Shown: positions 25,297 through 34,265, counted from the first letter of the stretch. The stretch: DNA of 64,000 nt from Dehalogenimonas sp. WBC-2 (GCA_001005265.1 CP011392.1:930001-994000); one strand, 5' to 3'. Translations and numbers: made by a program. The notes: generated by a model not told the origin, from the letters alone.

Positions 25297-26025
25297 CTAT
25301 ATCTCAACCTCTTCACGCCCAAGCTTGATATTTTCCAAATAATCCGCTTTGATACCCAACGTCTCAGTTACTTCTAAATCAACATCAAAAGGCTTGCCTA
25401 TAAATATCTTGCCCACTTCTTCAGCGGTACCGTGGATAGAATCCTCATCAGTAATAAATTTCTGCCGCGCTTCAACTATCCCCATATCGAATGGCAAAGT
25501 AAAATAAAGGTCAGCCAAGACTTTATCCAGCCCTAATGCATGAAGATTTTTCCAACCATCTTTGTTGCCGCCATACTTTACAACCGGTAACAGCGACATC
25601 AGATTTGCTATAGTCATATGGCCTTGTCCTTTAATCACTTTAAGAGGTGCTACGCTGATTAAATAATCGCTGGAAAGTATGATATTTGGTACCCAGAAAG
25701 TAGGGATAATAAACGGTTTTTGCAGAGGGTTATCCACTTCTACCCAGGTTGAATCCTTGACATCAAGGGTTAATACCCTCGGGAAATCGTAACCCAGTGA
25801 CTGGTAAATTGAGGTAATCGGTGCCCCATTCGGTGTTCCGTCAAGAAGAATAATATCAGCGTCGCTGATCCAACGAATACCCTTAATTATGCGTGCAATA
25901 ATGTCCCTGCTGGCTGTCACGGGGTAACCAGCAGCAAAATGGGCGCATGGTTTAATAAGTACACGTCTTGCCCTTGAAATAGACTCAGGAGCTTTAAACA
26001 CGAATTGAGAGGCGTTGTGAATCAA
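25297..26025 (-). CDS. DUF362 family protein
   Basis: 242 residues. The start ARRVLIKPCAHFAAGYPVTAS matches the IKPN..........YPVTT pattern of DUF362 proteins, and DADIILLDGTPNGAPITSIY corresponds to their second conserved block. No 4Fe-4S cysteine motif is present, unlike many fused members. It follows the mobA-like gene by 44 bases on the same strand. The biochemical role of the family is unknown. Confidence 0.75.
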   Translation of the reverse strand: MIHNASQFVFKAPESISRARRVLIKPCAHFAAGYPVTASRDIIARIIKGIRWISDADIILLDGTPNGAPITSIYQSLGYDFPRVLTLDVKDSTWVEVDNPLQKPFIIPTFWVPNIILSSDYLISVAPLKVIKGQGHMTIANLMSLLPVVKYGGNKDGWKNLHALGLDKVLADLYFTLPFDMGIVEARQKFITDEDSIHGTAEEVGKIFIGKPFDVDLEVTETLGIKADYLENIKLGREEVEI

Positions 26026-26069
26026 GTTATATTCCTTCTATTATTAGTAAATTCCGATTTATTTTGGCC

Positions 26070-26717
26070 TCAACCCGCTCGAATAGCCTTGGCTGCTGTC
26101 AACTTACTTTTGTGAATTATCTTATGGGCAAGGTTTAGATCATTTTCATTATTAATGTTAAAAAAAGAAAGATGGTCCGGGTCAAATTTATTAATCTCAG
26201 GACTTTCCATATAACGCACTCTGACCCGCTTAAACAATTCACTTACACTATACATTCCCTCGTCTAAAAGATATTTGGTCTGAATGAGGCAATTCTTGTC
26301 GTATACCGCATGCAGTGGTTCGACATCCGTATCCAAGCGTGGCACTACGACATCAAATCCATCCGATACAACCGCCATGTGGCTTAACAGGTTTGGATTG
26401 AGAAAAGGCATATCACAAGCCACCACCAAGTTCTTCTCAGAACGCGAATTCAACAACCCCGTGTAGATACCAACCATCGGACCGCGCCCTGGAAAGGCAT
26501 CAATGACCATACGCGTATGCCTGAAACCATCAAGTCCCAATTCCGTGTTATGCGGACCGGTAACAACAATAATCTCAGTGCCTAAAAAAAGAAGACTTGA
26601 GACAGTACGTTGTATAAGTGTCTGATGGTCAACCATCTCAAGTACTTTATTACGTCCAAGCCTCAGCCCCCGGCCTCCGGCCAATACGATACAGCTTAAA
26701 TCCAATTCACGGTTCAA
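26070..26717 (-). CDS. mobA: MobA-like nucleotidyltransferase (molybdenum cofactor guanylyltransferase type)
   Basis: 215 residues. The NTP-binding loop CIVLAGGRGLRLGRNK fits the LAGGxSxRMGxxK motif of MobA; VVTGPHN, FPGRGPMVGIYTGLL and VVACDMPFLNPNLLSHM follow in the expected order. EPLHAVYDKNCL also fits. MobA attaches GMP to molybdopterin to make the guanine dinucleotide form used by DMSO-reductase-type enzymes such as formate dehydrogenase. In reductively dehalogenating Chloroflexota such enzymes are part of respiratory complexes. Other sugar or cofactor nucleotidyltransferases are possible. Confidence 0.8.
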   Translation of the reverse strand: MNRELDLSCIVLAGGRGLRLGRNKVLEMVDHQTLIQRTVSSLLFLGTEIIVVTGPHNTELGLDGFRHTRMVIDAFPGRGPMVGIYTGLLNSRSEKNLVVACDMPFLNPNLLSHMAVVSDGFDVVVPRLDTDVEPLHAVYDKNCLIQTKYLLDEGMYSVSELFKRVRVRYMESPEINKFDPDHLSFFNINNENDLNLAHKIIHKSKLTAAKAIRAG

Positions 26718-26844
26718 GCTTGAGTCAAGCCGCTCCTATAATTAATTCTACCATAAACGTCAATAGGTGAAGCTAAGATAAAACCTTTTGCTCGGATACT
26801 ATTAGATATCAAATCACAACAACAGTCGGCATAGCATTATTAGT

Positions 26845-26873
26845 TTGACATTGATCATCTCTTAACCTATCCT
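26845..26873 (+). promoter_or_regulatory. Promoter of iorAB
   Basis: Perfect TTGACA, 17-base spacer, TATCCT (26868-26873), 25 bases before the preferred TTG start. The divergent mobA gene starts about 130 bases away. Confidence 0.65.
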
Positions 26874-26898
26874 AATTTGATTCTCCATGGAGGTTAGT

Positions 26899-28695
26899 TT
26901 GAAGCGTCAATTACTCTCCGGCAATGAGTCTATTGCCATGGGCGCAGCCCACGCAGGCATCCGTTTGGCCGCCGCCTACCCAGGGACACCCAGCACTGAG
27001 ATACTTGAAGCGGTGGCCCGTTTACCACAGATCTACACCGAATGGTCGTCCAACGAAGCAGTAGCTGTTGAAGTCGGACTTGGAGCCAGTTATGCCGGTA
27101 TCCGGGCGTTGGTTTCAATGAAACACGTCGGGCTTAATGTGGCTGCGGATGCCTTTATGTCAGCCGCGACAACCGGCGTCCGTGGTGGCCTGGTTATTGT
27201 TTCCGCAGATGACCCTGGCATTCATAGCTCTCAAAATGAACAGGACAGCCGAAACTACGCCCGTTTGGGCAAAGTGCCGTGTCTAGAACCGTCTAATTCT
27301 CAGGAAGCGTATAATTTCACCAGGGCGGCCTTTCAGATCAGTGAAGATTTTGACACTCCGGTCTTACTTAGACCAACTACACGAGTGTGCCATTCAAAAA
27401 GTGTTGTTGAAACCAAAGAAACCATCAGCAACGATGCCAAAGCCACATTTAAACACGACCATGGTAAGTTGGTAATGTTGCCTGGCGCAGCACGAGAACG
27501 TGGCCCAAAACTTACTGAGAGATTGAAGAAACTGGCGGAATATGCCGAGACTTCACCATTAAATACAGTGATCAGTGGCTCAACGAAACTGGGTATTATT
27601 ACCAGCGGAATCTCTTTCCACTACGCCCGTGAGATTTTTCCTGAAGCTTCATACTTAAAATTGGGCATATCTTACCCATTACCAATCAAGCTGATAAATC
27701 AATTCTCGCAGCAGGTTGAAAAAATAGTGGTCATTGAAGAGCTTGAAGGTTTCCTTGAGTTACACATTAAGGCCATGGGGTTGTCCGTTCACGGTAAGGA
27801 TTATTTCCCTATTGAGGGTGAGTTTTCACCCGATGTCGTTTCTGCCGCCGCAATCCGAGCCGGATTGCTTGACGTACAACCTCATAAAAGCGTAGCGCCC
27901 GCAAGTAGTCTGGCTAAACGGCCTCCTTTGCTTTGCCCCGGTTGCCCTCATTCCGGCATCTTCTTCACATTGAGCACATTAGGACACCGCTCTACTCTTC
28001 CAGGTAAAATTACCCGAACCCCAAAGCTTACTATTTGCGGCGACATTGGCTGTTATACATTGGGTGCTTATCCGCCGCTTTCGGCCATTGATACTTGTGG
28101 ATGTATGGGTGCCGGTATTTCTCATGCTGCTGGCATGACCAAGGCCGGGCTGGAAGAAAAACCACTGGCTGTCATTGGCGACTCTACCTTTATGCACAGC
28201 GGTATAAACGGTCTTCTGAACGCCGTCTATAACCAGTCCAACATATGTATTCTCATTTTGGATAACAGTACTACTGCCATGACTGGACACCAGGGACATC
28301 CAGGCAGTGGTGCTTCATCTGCGGGGCAGCCAGTCACCAAGATAAGTATAGAGGAACTGGTGCGTGGTGCAGGAGTTAGGCAGGTAACCGTAGTTGATGC
28401 CTTTAATCTGAAGTCCATCCGAGCCGCATTAAAGCAGTCAATGGATTCACCGGAACTTGAGGTTATCATTATCCACGGTGATTGCCCGACCTTAACCCGA
28501 AAACGCGGCAAACCGCGTCAAATAAACACCCGTTGCGATGATTGTGGTGCGTGTCTTCTCATTGGCTGTTCAGCCATCCAGCGTGATGGCAGCAGCATCA
28601 TAATTGATCAGAGTGTCTGCGTTGGAGAATATTGTACTTTGTGCCAACAGATTTGCCCCAAAGACGCGATTACCGATTTGGAGTCCACGGTATGA
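26899..28695 (+). CDS. iorA: Indolepyruvate:ferredoxin oxidoreductase, alpha subunit
   Basis: About 598 residues. I prefer the TTG at 26899 because GGAGG lies 5 bases upstream and the product then begins KRQLLSGNESIAMGA, the usual IorA start; an ATG at 26887 is in frame. Blocks: AAYPGTPSTEILE, STKLGIITSGISFHYA, LCPGCPHSGIFF, CGDIGCYTLGAYPPLSAIDT and the thiamine-diphosphate motif VIGDSTFMHSGINGLLNAVYN. A C-terminal ferredoxin-like part has CDDCGACLLIGC and CVGEYCTLCQQICP; the second set has four residues in the first gap instead of two. The enzyme oxidises aryl pyruvates with ferredoxin reduction during amino-acid turnover. Confidence 0.95.
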   Translation: MKRQLLSGNESIAMGAAHAGIRLAAAYPGTPSTEILEAVARLPQIYTEWSSNEAVAVEVGLGASYAGIRALVSMKHVGLNVAADAFMSAATTGVRGGLVIVSADDPGIHSSQNEQDSRNYARLGKVPCLEPSNSQEAYNFTRAAFQISEDFDTPVLLRPTTRVCHSKSVVETKETISNDAKATFKHDHGKLVMLPGAARERGPKLTERLKKLAEYAETSPLNTVISGSTKLGIITSGISFHYAREIFPEASYLKLGISYPLPIKLINQFSQQVEKIVVIEELEGFLELHIKAMGLSVHGKDYFPIEGEFSPDVVSAAAIRAGLLDVQPHKSVAPASSLAKRPPLLCPGCPHSGIFFTLSTLGHRSTLPGKITRTPKLTICGDIGCYTLGAYPPLSAIDTCGCMGAGISHAAGMTKAGLEEKPLAVIGDSTFMHSGINGLLNAVYNQSNICILILDNSTTAMTGHQGHPGSGASSAGQPVTKISIEELVRGAGVRQVTVVDAFNLKSIRAALKQSMDSPELEVIIIHGDCPTLTRKRGKPRQINTRCDDCGACLLIGCSAIQRDGSSIIIDQSVCVGEYCTLCQQICPKDAITDLESTV

Positions 28696-29285
28696 AAGGA
28701 CTGAATATTATCATCGTCGGCGTCGGTGGACAAGGAGTGATACTGGCTTCTAATCTTCTGGCTGCAGCCGCGCTGACCGCGGGTTATGACGTTAAAAAAA
28801 CCGATACCCTAGGTATGGCGCAACGTGGCGGCAGCGTGATAAGCCATCTGCGTTACAGCAACGCCGTAGATTCCCCTTTGATACCCCAAGGAGAAGCCGA
28901 TGTACTGTTGGCTTTTGAAAAATTAGAGGCAGCACGTTGGGTGCATTTTCTCAAACCAGACGGTGTGGCCGTGGTGAATGAGCTTGCCCTTCCACCACTT
29001 TCAGTAACACTTGATATGGATGCTTACCCGACCGACAAGGAAATTGCGCAAATAATGGCACGGATTACTCCATCCTTTTTCCTGATCAATGGAACTGCTA
29101 CAGCAGCCAAATTGGGGAATCCTAAAATGGTCAACACGGTTATGTTAGGCTTCTCAGTCAAGTTCCTAGAAATAGACGCTGAACATTTACAGAAGACAAT
29201 TGAATCAGCCTTACCTCAAAAACTCCGCCAAGCCAACCTTGCCGCTTTCCAGGCCGGACAAAATTTAAGCCCACTGAAAATCTAG
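28692..29285 (+). CDS. iorB: Indolepyruvate:ferredoxin oxidoreductase, beta subunit
   Basis: About 197 residues from the ATG at 28692-28694, which forms an ATGA overlap with the iorA stop. The start LNIIIVGVGGQGVILASNLL and DTLGMAQRGGSVISHLRY are the gamma-domain motifs of the 2-oxoacid oxidoreductase family, and GEADVLLAFEKLEAARW is typical of IorB. It forms the catalytic complex with IorA. The coupled overlap supports equal production. Confidence 0.95.
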   Translation: MKGLNIIIVGVGGQGVILASNLLAAAALTAGYDVKKTDTLGMAQRGGSVISHLRYSNAVDSPLIPQGEADVLLAFEKLEAARWVHFLKPDGVAVVNELALPPLSVTLDMDAYPTDKEIAQIMARITPSFFLINGTATAAKLGNPKMVNTVMLGFSVKFLEIDAEHLQKTIESALPQKLRQANLAAFQAGQNLSPLKI

Positions 29286-29309
29286 CCGGCTTAATGTCTT
29301 GTAAATATC

Positions 29310-29801
29310 TTACAGTTGACAGGTTGGAGTTGTTTCCGTTGTCTTCTCCAGCAGTTTTGCCAGAAGTTGAGTAAGCCTTATTTCACCGGTCAATTTACCT
29401 GTATCATCTACCACTGGTAATTCCAGTAATTGTTCCTGCACCATTAAGTGTAATGCCTGTTCCATGGTATTATCACCTTTGACAGATACTGCGGGGGAGA
29501 TAATATCGCCAATGGTCTGTGACTGACAAAGCTTCATGATTTCAAAAGCGTGAAAGGTTCCAGCTACCCGCATATTGGAATGATCTACGACATTGATGCC
29601 CAGTTTAAGTTTCACCCAGTTTAAAATATAATGCAGTTTGACTAGACCTTTAAGTTTATTATGTTCATCAACGATGAATATGGTATGGACGTCCGGTTGT
29701 TTTACAAACTGTTTTATCACCGCCTCCACGGCATCACTTTCCTTCACCGCGAGTGTTCTTGAAGTAGGGACACTAATCGTATTGACCAGTGTTTTATTCA
29801 T
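29310..29801 (-). CDS. CBS-domain pair protein
   Basis: 163 residues consisting of two CBS motifs: VHTIFIVDEHNKLKGLVKL (about 38-56) and LLELPVVDDTGKLTGEIRL (about 124-142), each preceded by a helix. CBS pairs bind adenine nucleotides and usually regulate a partner. There is no enzymatic domain, so this is a stand-alone sensor or regulator. It converges on iorB with 24 bases between. Confidence 0.85.
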   Translation of the reverse strand: MNKTLVNTISVPTSRTLAVKESDAVEAVIKQFVKQPDVHTIFIVDEHNKLKGLVKLHYILNWVKLKLGINVVDHSNMRVAGTFHAFEIMKLCQSQTIGDIISPAVSVKGDNTMEQALHLMVQEQLLELPVVDDTGKLTGEIRLTQLLAKLLEKTTETTPTCQL

Positions 29802-30007
29802 TATTACTTCTCCAAGTTATAATAATTTCGCGTAATTAAAATGGTCCCAGTATCTATAGATGTCAGTTCATCCAAGAGTCGCCAATATCTGTGCTAGATA
29901 TTGTAGCATAACCACCTTTCCATGCTAAACTGGGGCTGCGTGTTTTTTCAACGTAAATAATCGTGACCTGTTTATAATATTCTTGATACTAATATCCCGG
30001 AGGTGGA

Positions 30008-30502
30008 ATGGCCGACATTCACGACTCTGAACATGAACCCGCCCCTGCACCGGTTTTGGTACTTGGTGTCGGTAATATCCTTCTTTCTGATGAAGGCGTC
30101 GGCATACGTGTAGTAGAAGAAATAATGAAATACCACCTACCTGAATGCGTAGAAGTTCTGGATGGTGGGACATCCCAACTGGTTATCGTGGATTTGATCA
30201 GAGGCCGAAAGAAAGTAATCGTGGTAGATGCTATACGCTCTGACGGACCGCCAGGCACTCTTTATAAATTTGGCGTTGAGGACCTTCAGGCTGTAGCTGG
30301 CCAACTTGGCTCGGCGCATGATCTGGGTGTGGTCGAAGCTATATTCTTTCTTGGCCTTACCGGAGAAATACCTGATGATATCACCTTCTTTGGTGTTGAG
30401 CCTGCAAGCTTTGAACCTTCACTGGATTTGACTCCTGCTGTGGCTGCCGCTCTGCCACGGTTGACACAACTGGTTATGGAAGCTGCCGGAATAGAGCAGT
30501 GA
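30008..30502 (+). CDS. Hydrogenase maturation protease (HycI/HupD family)
   Basis: 164 residues. VLVLGVGNILLSDEGVGIRVVEEI holds the conserved GxGN and metal-binding Glu/Asp; EVLDGGTSQLVIVDLI and VIVVDAIRSDGPPGTLYKF follow, then a conserved His in GSAHDLGVVEAIFFL. This enzyme removes a C-terminal extension from a NiFe-hydrogenase large subunit after nickel insertion. No hydrogenase genes are in the window, although a cysteine-rich protein at the far right edge may belong to one. GGAGGTGGA precedes the ATG. Confidence 0.93.
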   Translation: MADIHDSEHEPAPAPVLVLGVGNILLSDEGVGIRVVEEIMKYHLPECVEVLDGGTSQLVIVDLIRGRKKVIVVDAIRSDGPPGTLYKFGVEDLQAVAGQLGSAHDLGVVEAIFFLGLTGEIPDDITFFGVEPASFEPSLDLTPAVAAALPRLTQLVMEAAGIEQ

Positions 30503-30547
30503 CCTGCAAATTCGTCTCACAGACACCGATGAAATTACTATGACTGT

Positions 30548-30575
30548 TTGAACCATGCATTTTTTACGATATAAT
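30548..30575 (+). promoter_or_regulatory. Promoter of the superoxide dismutase gene
   Basis: TTGAAC, 16-base spacer, perfect TATAAT (30570-30575), 27 bases before the ATG, which also has a GGAGG ribosome site. Confidence 0.65.
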
Positions 30576-30602
30576 AAGATTTAGAACAATTTAGGAGGTA
30601 AT

Positions 30603-31187
30603 ATGAGCAGCAGCTATACAGCGCAGGATTTCGGCAAGCTTTTAGGTATGGAGGGCTTCTCAGACACTCTCCTCAACAATCATTTCACCTTATATCAAGG
30701 CTATGTCAAGAATACCAACAAACTAGTTGAACTGATTGGCAGTTTAGCCAAGGACATTAAATCAGATAGCCCCGAATACGCGGAGTTACAGCGGCGTTTT
30801 GCCTTTGAGTGGAATGGTATGCGTCTTCACGAGTACTATTTCGGCAATCTTGGTGGCGGTGGCACTCCTTCGCCCACAAGCAAACTTGTTAGTAAATTAG
30901 TTGATACTTTCGGCAGCTTTGAGGCATGGCAGAAAGACTTTCACGCCACCGGCGCACTGCGTGGTGTCGGTTGGGTCGTGCTTTTTGTGGACTTACAAAC
31001 GGGCCGTTTATTCAATAGCTGGATAAACCTGCATGAATCAGGTCATCTGATTGGCTGTCAACCAATCCTTGTTATGGACGTGTGGGAGCACGCTTATATG
31101 GTCGATTATGGTCTTAAGCGCGTTGATTATATGAATGCCTTCTTTAAAAATATAGACTGGCTGGTCTGCGAAGCCCGGTTGCAATAA
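30603..31187 (+). CDS. Superoxide dismutase, Fe/Mn family
   Basis: 194 residues. The four metal ligands are visible: His in NNHFTLYQGYV, His in MRLHEYYFGNL, and Asp and His in VMDVWEHAYMVDYG. GGGGTPSP and GVGWVVLFVD fit the family. The active-site region HLIGCQPILVMDVWEH replaces the usual residues before the metal loop, so Fe versus Mn cannot be told. It removes superoxide in the cytoplasm, useful to an anaerobe exposed to air. A ferritin-like gene follows 46 bases later. Confidence 0.93.
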   Translation: MSSSYTAQDFGKLLGMEGFSDTLLNNHFTLYQGYVKNTNKLVELIGSLAKDIKSDSPEYAELQRRFAFEWNGMRLHEYYFGNLGGGGTPSPTSKLVSKLVDTFGSFEAWQKDFHATGALRGVGWVVLFVDLQTGRLFNSWINLHESGHLIGCQPILVMDVWEHAYMVDYGLKRVDYMNAFFKNIDWLVCEARLQ

Positions 31188-31233
31188 CAAAGACCAATAC
31201 CATCTTTAATTAGCAATATACGGAGGGGCGTCT

Positions 31234-31716
31234 ATGACCATAGCTTTTACACCAGCTGAACTTTATAACATAGCGATTTCAGTCGAGCGCCGTGGTGCGG
31301 CTTTTTATGATACACTTGCCCGAACCTGCACCAATGAAGGCATGAAGCAGGCTTTCTTGGCACTAGCCGCTATGGAACACCAACATATTCAGACTTTTCA
31401 GAAATTACTGGCCGCCGCCCCTTCGGGTTTCGGTGAAGGCGTTAACGATGAGGAATATGGCGCTTATTTTCAGGCACTGGTGGAATCCTCTGTCTTCAAT
31501 GATGATTTGGCTACTTCAGAACTTGTCACCAAGATTGATACTGATAGTGAAGCAATTGAGATAGGCATGAGCGCCGAGAAAGATTCTATCCTCTTCTATG
31601 AACAGCTAAAGGCCATAGTCGCAGGCAATGCAGCAGATGATATCATCAGGATTATTCGTGAAGAGAAAACCCACCTGCGCAAGCTGGCTGAGATAAAAGC
31701 TGGTTTATCATCTTAA
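31234..31716 (+). CDS. Ferritin-like diiron protein (rubrerythrin-type)
   Basis: 160 residues forming a four-helix bundle: IAISVERRGAAFYDTLARTC and LAAMEHQHIQTFQKLLAA in the first half, GMSAEKDSILFYEQLKAIV and IREEKTHLRKLAEIKAG in the second. The E...ExxH pairs match a diiron site. No rubredoxin domain. The gene has a GGAGGGG ribosome site and lies directly after the superoxide dismutase gene, so peroxide removal after superoxide dismutation is a reasonable inference. Confidence 0.85.
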   Translation: MTIAFTPAELYNIAISVERRGAAFYDTLARTCTNEGMKQAFLALAAMEHQHIQTFQKLLAAAPSGFGEGVNDEEYGAYFQALVESSVFNDDLATSELVTKIDTDSEAIEIGMSAEKDSILFYEQLKAIVAGNAADDIIRIIREEKTHLRKLAEIKAGLSS

Positions 31717-31812
31717 CCGTAATAGGTCAATAGGCTATTCGACACTTGGAAATCTAGTTCCCTTCAGTGAGAGCCGAAAAAGTTTTGCACGTCCTCTTCA
31801 CTTGGTTCGCTG

Positions 31813-32823
31813 TTATCGTTTGACCGCATTACGGAAGGCCGTAAGACTCCGGTAATCCATAAGTCCGCTCATGGCGCGGTTGCGGGTTAGGATGCCAATT
31901 TCTGCCGCCGCGGCGACCGGATTAAGCCCGCCACATAACACTAGCCCCACTTTATTCAGGCCAACTGGCACTTCACACACCAGTTTAGCGCTTTCACCAA
32001 TAGCCACCAAGCCCCGAATACCCGCTATTTCCAGCTTCGCGATAAGCTCCCGCACAAGTGGCAGGCTCATAGCCGGCACTTCCCGAAAATTGGCTAATAT
32101 CTTACCGGCTCCACGTTGGGCGGTCTCTGTTACAGTGGTCATGTGGCTCGATATGAATATTTCCGATGGATCGAGAGAAGAGCCGGAATAATGGATAATG
32201 TCGGTGAAACGCCAGGGACGGTTTTGTCTATATTGTAGCGTTCCTCCAAAACGGGAATCCATAGGCACCCCGGCCTTTAACAACGTGGCATTAATAACTA
32301 TGCTGCACACCGTCGCCAAGCCTGTATAACCATCTGGCACCGCTACACCACCCAGATTACCACCGGATTCAGCTATGGCAATTCTATCCGAAACACAGAT
32401 GCCAGCTTTAAATATTGGGGACATTGCCTCAATGGCGCTAGAAAAATCATCATCATGGAAAAATGAGATATTGACCGGAATCAATCCGTCCTGTCGTTCA
32501 GCATCATAGGTGCTCTGATAAGCTAATAGCTCAATCTTGTCGGATACAAATCCCACCTTCTCAGTCACCATGGCGTTTGATAGTTCATCAAGTCCGGCAC
32601 TGGTTATGATCCGTCCACTGCGGCGGGAAACCTTGGCGGTTAAGCTCTGTTTATCCAACAAACCAAGGTGATATCGCACGGCCCGTTCTGAAAGCTCAAT
32701 GCCATATTCATCACGTAATCGCCGGGCGATTACCTGGCTGCCCAGCGCACCACAGGCGCTGCTCAGCACCCTCAATATCGCTAATTTCTCACGTTCCACT
32801 TCCCGGCTGTCAATCTTGGCCAT
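31813..32823 (-). CDS. NrpR-type transcriptional regulator, single sensor domain
   Basis: 336 residues. An N-terminal winged helix (about 8-70: LAILRVLSSACGALGSQVIA, ELSERAVRYHLGLLDKQSL) is followed by an NRD/DUF128 sensor domain. The domain has VGFVSDKIELLAYQSTYD, GGNLGGVAVPDGYTGLATVCS, GVPMDSRFGGTLQY and VPVGLNKVGLVLCGGLNPVAAAAE. NrpR represses nitrogen-assimilation genes in methanogens and responds to 2-oxoglutarate. Here only one NRD follows the winged helix, while many archaeal forms have two. The target genes are unknown. Confidence 0.9.
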   Translation of the reverse strand: MAKIDSREVEREKLAILRVLSSACGALGSQVIARRLRDEYGIELSERAVRYHLGLLDKQSLTAKVSRRSGRIITSAGLDELSNAMVTEKVGFVSDKIELLAYQSTYDAERQDGLIPVNISFFHDDDFSSAIEAMSPIFKAGICVSDRIAIAESGGNLGGVAVPDGYTGLATVCSIVINATLLKAGVPMDSRFGGTLQYRQNRPWRFTDIIHYSGSSLDPSEIFISSHMTTVTETAQRGAGKILANFREVPAMSLPLVRELIAKLEIAGIRGLVAIGESAKLVCEVPVGLNKVGLVLCGGLNPVAAAAEIGILTRNRAMSGLMDYRSLTAFRNAVKR

Positions 32824-32927
32824 ATGCTTTCCTCGTCTTTAATACGGCAATATAACGTTATTATTTGCCATTATATAAGTCAATAATTGCCCCGTCAATC
32901 AATCTCACCGTTAAGCATACGTCTTTT

Positions 32928-32936
32928 TGTTATAAT
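32928..32936 (+). promoter_or_regulatory. Extended -10 promoter of mtaB, leaderless
   Basis: TGTTATAAT, a perfect extended -10 with no good -35, ends 6 bases before the GTG start at 32943. The message should begin at or next to the start codon. Confidence 0.65.
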
Positions 32937-32942
32937 AGAATT

Positions 32943-34145
32943 GTGACTCGAGTTTTGATTGAAACCCTTGGTTGTAAATTAAATCAGTCCGAATCTGAAA
33001 CGATGTGGCGGGATCTTACAGCCGCCGGTTATTCAATGGTCAACCGGGGGGAATACTGCGATGTATTAATACTCAATAGCTGCACAGTTACTCAGATCGC
33101 TGACCGAAAGGCGCGCCAAACTATCCGTGCGGCAGCAATCTCCAATCCTGACATTAAAATCATAGTCACTGGCTGTTACGCCCAGCGGACAAAAGAATCA
33201 CTATACACTTTGCCAGGAGTTATAATGGTGGAGGGCAACGCAGCAAAAGCCAAGATGCCGGAAAGTCTTAGACGCCTCGGTTGTACACCAGATGATATTC
33301 ATTTCAGATCAACACTTTTTCCCCATAATCGCTCCTTGATCAAGATACAGGACGGTTGCGATCAACATTGTGCTTACTGCATCGTACCGCTGGTCAGACC
33401 AAAAAAGTCTTGTGTAAACCCCAAGAGCATTATCAACCAGATTAACCTTCGCCAAGCTGATGGCTGCCGGGAGGTGGTATTGACCGGAACAGAGATCGGG
33501 GAATACCAAAGTGATGGTCTTGATTTAACCGGGTTACTTGACCGCATCCTTACAGAAACATCAGTTGAAAGGATCAGAATTTCTTCCCTCCAGCCTAAGG
33601 AGCTTTCGGAGAAGCTTATAGATCTTTGGCGAAATACCCGTCTTTGCCGGCATTTTCATCTATCACTCCAAAGCGGTACAGACAATGTATTGCGGCGTAT
33701 GCGGCGGCGTTACACTACCAACGATTATAGGCGGACTGTGGATATGATCAGAGCGGTGGTTCCCAATGCCGGTATTACCACAGATATAATCACCGGTTTT
33801 CCTGGTGAAACAGATGAGGATTTTGAGGCCAGTTTCCAATTCATTGATAACATTGGGTTCGCTCGCCTGCACGTTTTTCCGTTCTCGCCCCGTCCCGGTA
33901 CTGCTGCCGCCACTATGCCGGGACGATTAAACGCTGAAGTCCTCAAAGCCCGGAGCGCACGTTTGAGACGGTTAGCTCAGCGATGCGAGACTGGCTTTAA
34001 GCAAAGTTGCAATGGACTGACATTAGAAGTGCTTATTGAAGAATATAAAGACAATAAATGGGTTGGTTACACAGATAACTATATCCGCGTGGCATTACAA
34101 AGCGACACTCCTCTTAATAACCAAATCATCTCTGTCCTTATGTAA
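32943..34145 (+). CDS. mtaB: tRNA t6A37 methylthiotransferase (MtaB-type)
   Basis: About 400 residues from the GTG at 32943. The UPF0004 domain starts VLIETLGCKLNQSESETMW with cysteines in GCKLNQ, LNSCTVT and TGCYAQ. The radical-SAM motif is IQDGCDQHCAYCIVPLVR (CxxxCxxC), and later TDIITGFPGETDEDF and RLHVFPFSPRPGT. A short C-terminal TRAM-like domain ends the protein. The GCKLNQ and CYAQ signatures match MtaB rather than MiaB. It adds a methylthio group to the t6A base at position 37 of some tRNAs. Upstream residues in a longer frame lie over the promoter and are not real. Confidence 0.93.
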   Translation: MTRVLIETLGCKLNQSESETMWRDLTAAGYSMVNRGEYCDVLILNSCTVTQIADRKARQTIRAAAISNPDIKIIVTGCYAQRTKESLYTLPGVIMVEGNAAKAKMPESLRRLGCTPDDIHFRSTLFPHNRSLIKIQDGCDQHCAYCIVPLVRPKKSCVNPKSIINQINLRQADGCREVVLTGTEIGEYQSDGLDLTGLLDRILTETSVERIRISSLQPKELSEKLIDLWRNTRLCRHFHLSLQSGTDNVLRRMRRRYTTNDYRRTVDMIRAVVPNAGITTDIITGFPGETDEDFEASFQFIDNIGFARLHVFPFSPRPGTAAATMPGRLNAEVLKARSARLRRLAQRCETGFKQSCNGLTLEVLIEEYKDNKWVGYTDNYIRVALQSDTPLNNQIISVLM

Positions 34146-34218
34146 ATCTACAAAATATATTTTTATTATGTCACCTATCACACGATTGGTGAGGCTTACT
34201 TTTAACCAAAAATCAGTT

Positions 34219-34224
34219 TATAAT
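34219..34224 (+). promoter_or_regulatory. -10 box for the alanine-rich small protein gene
   Basis: Perfect TATAAT about 40 bases before the ATG; the -35 region (TTACTT at 17 bases) is weak. Confidence 0.45.
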
Positions 34225-34265
34225 ATGTTGTAAGTAGCGTTAGAAAGAGTAAATGGAGGATATTT

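Noticed and set aside
32865-32942. N-terminal extension of MtaB
   Set aside because: It lies over the extended -10 promoter; the conserved protein begins at the GTG at 32943.
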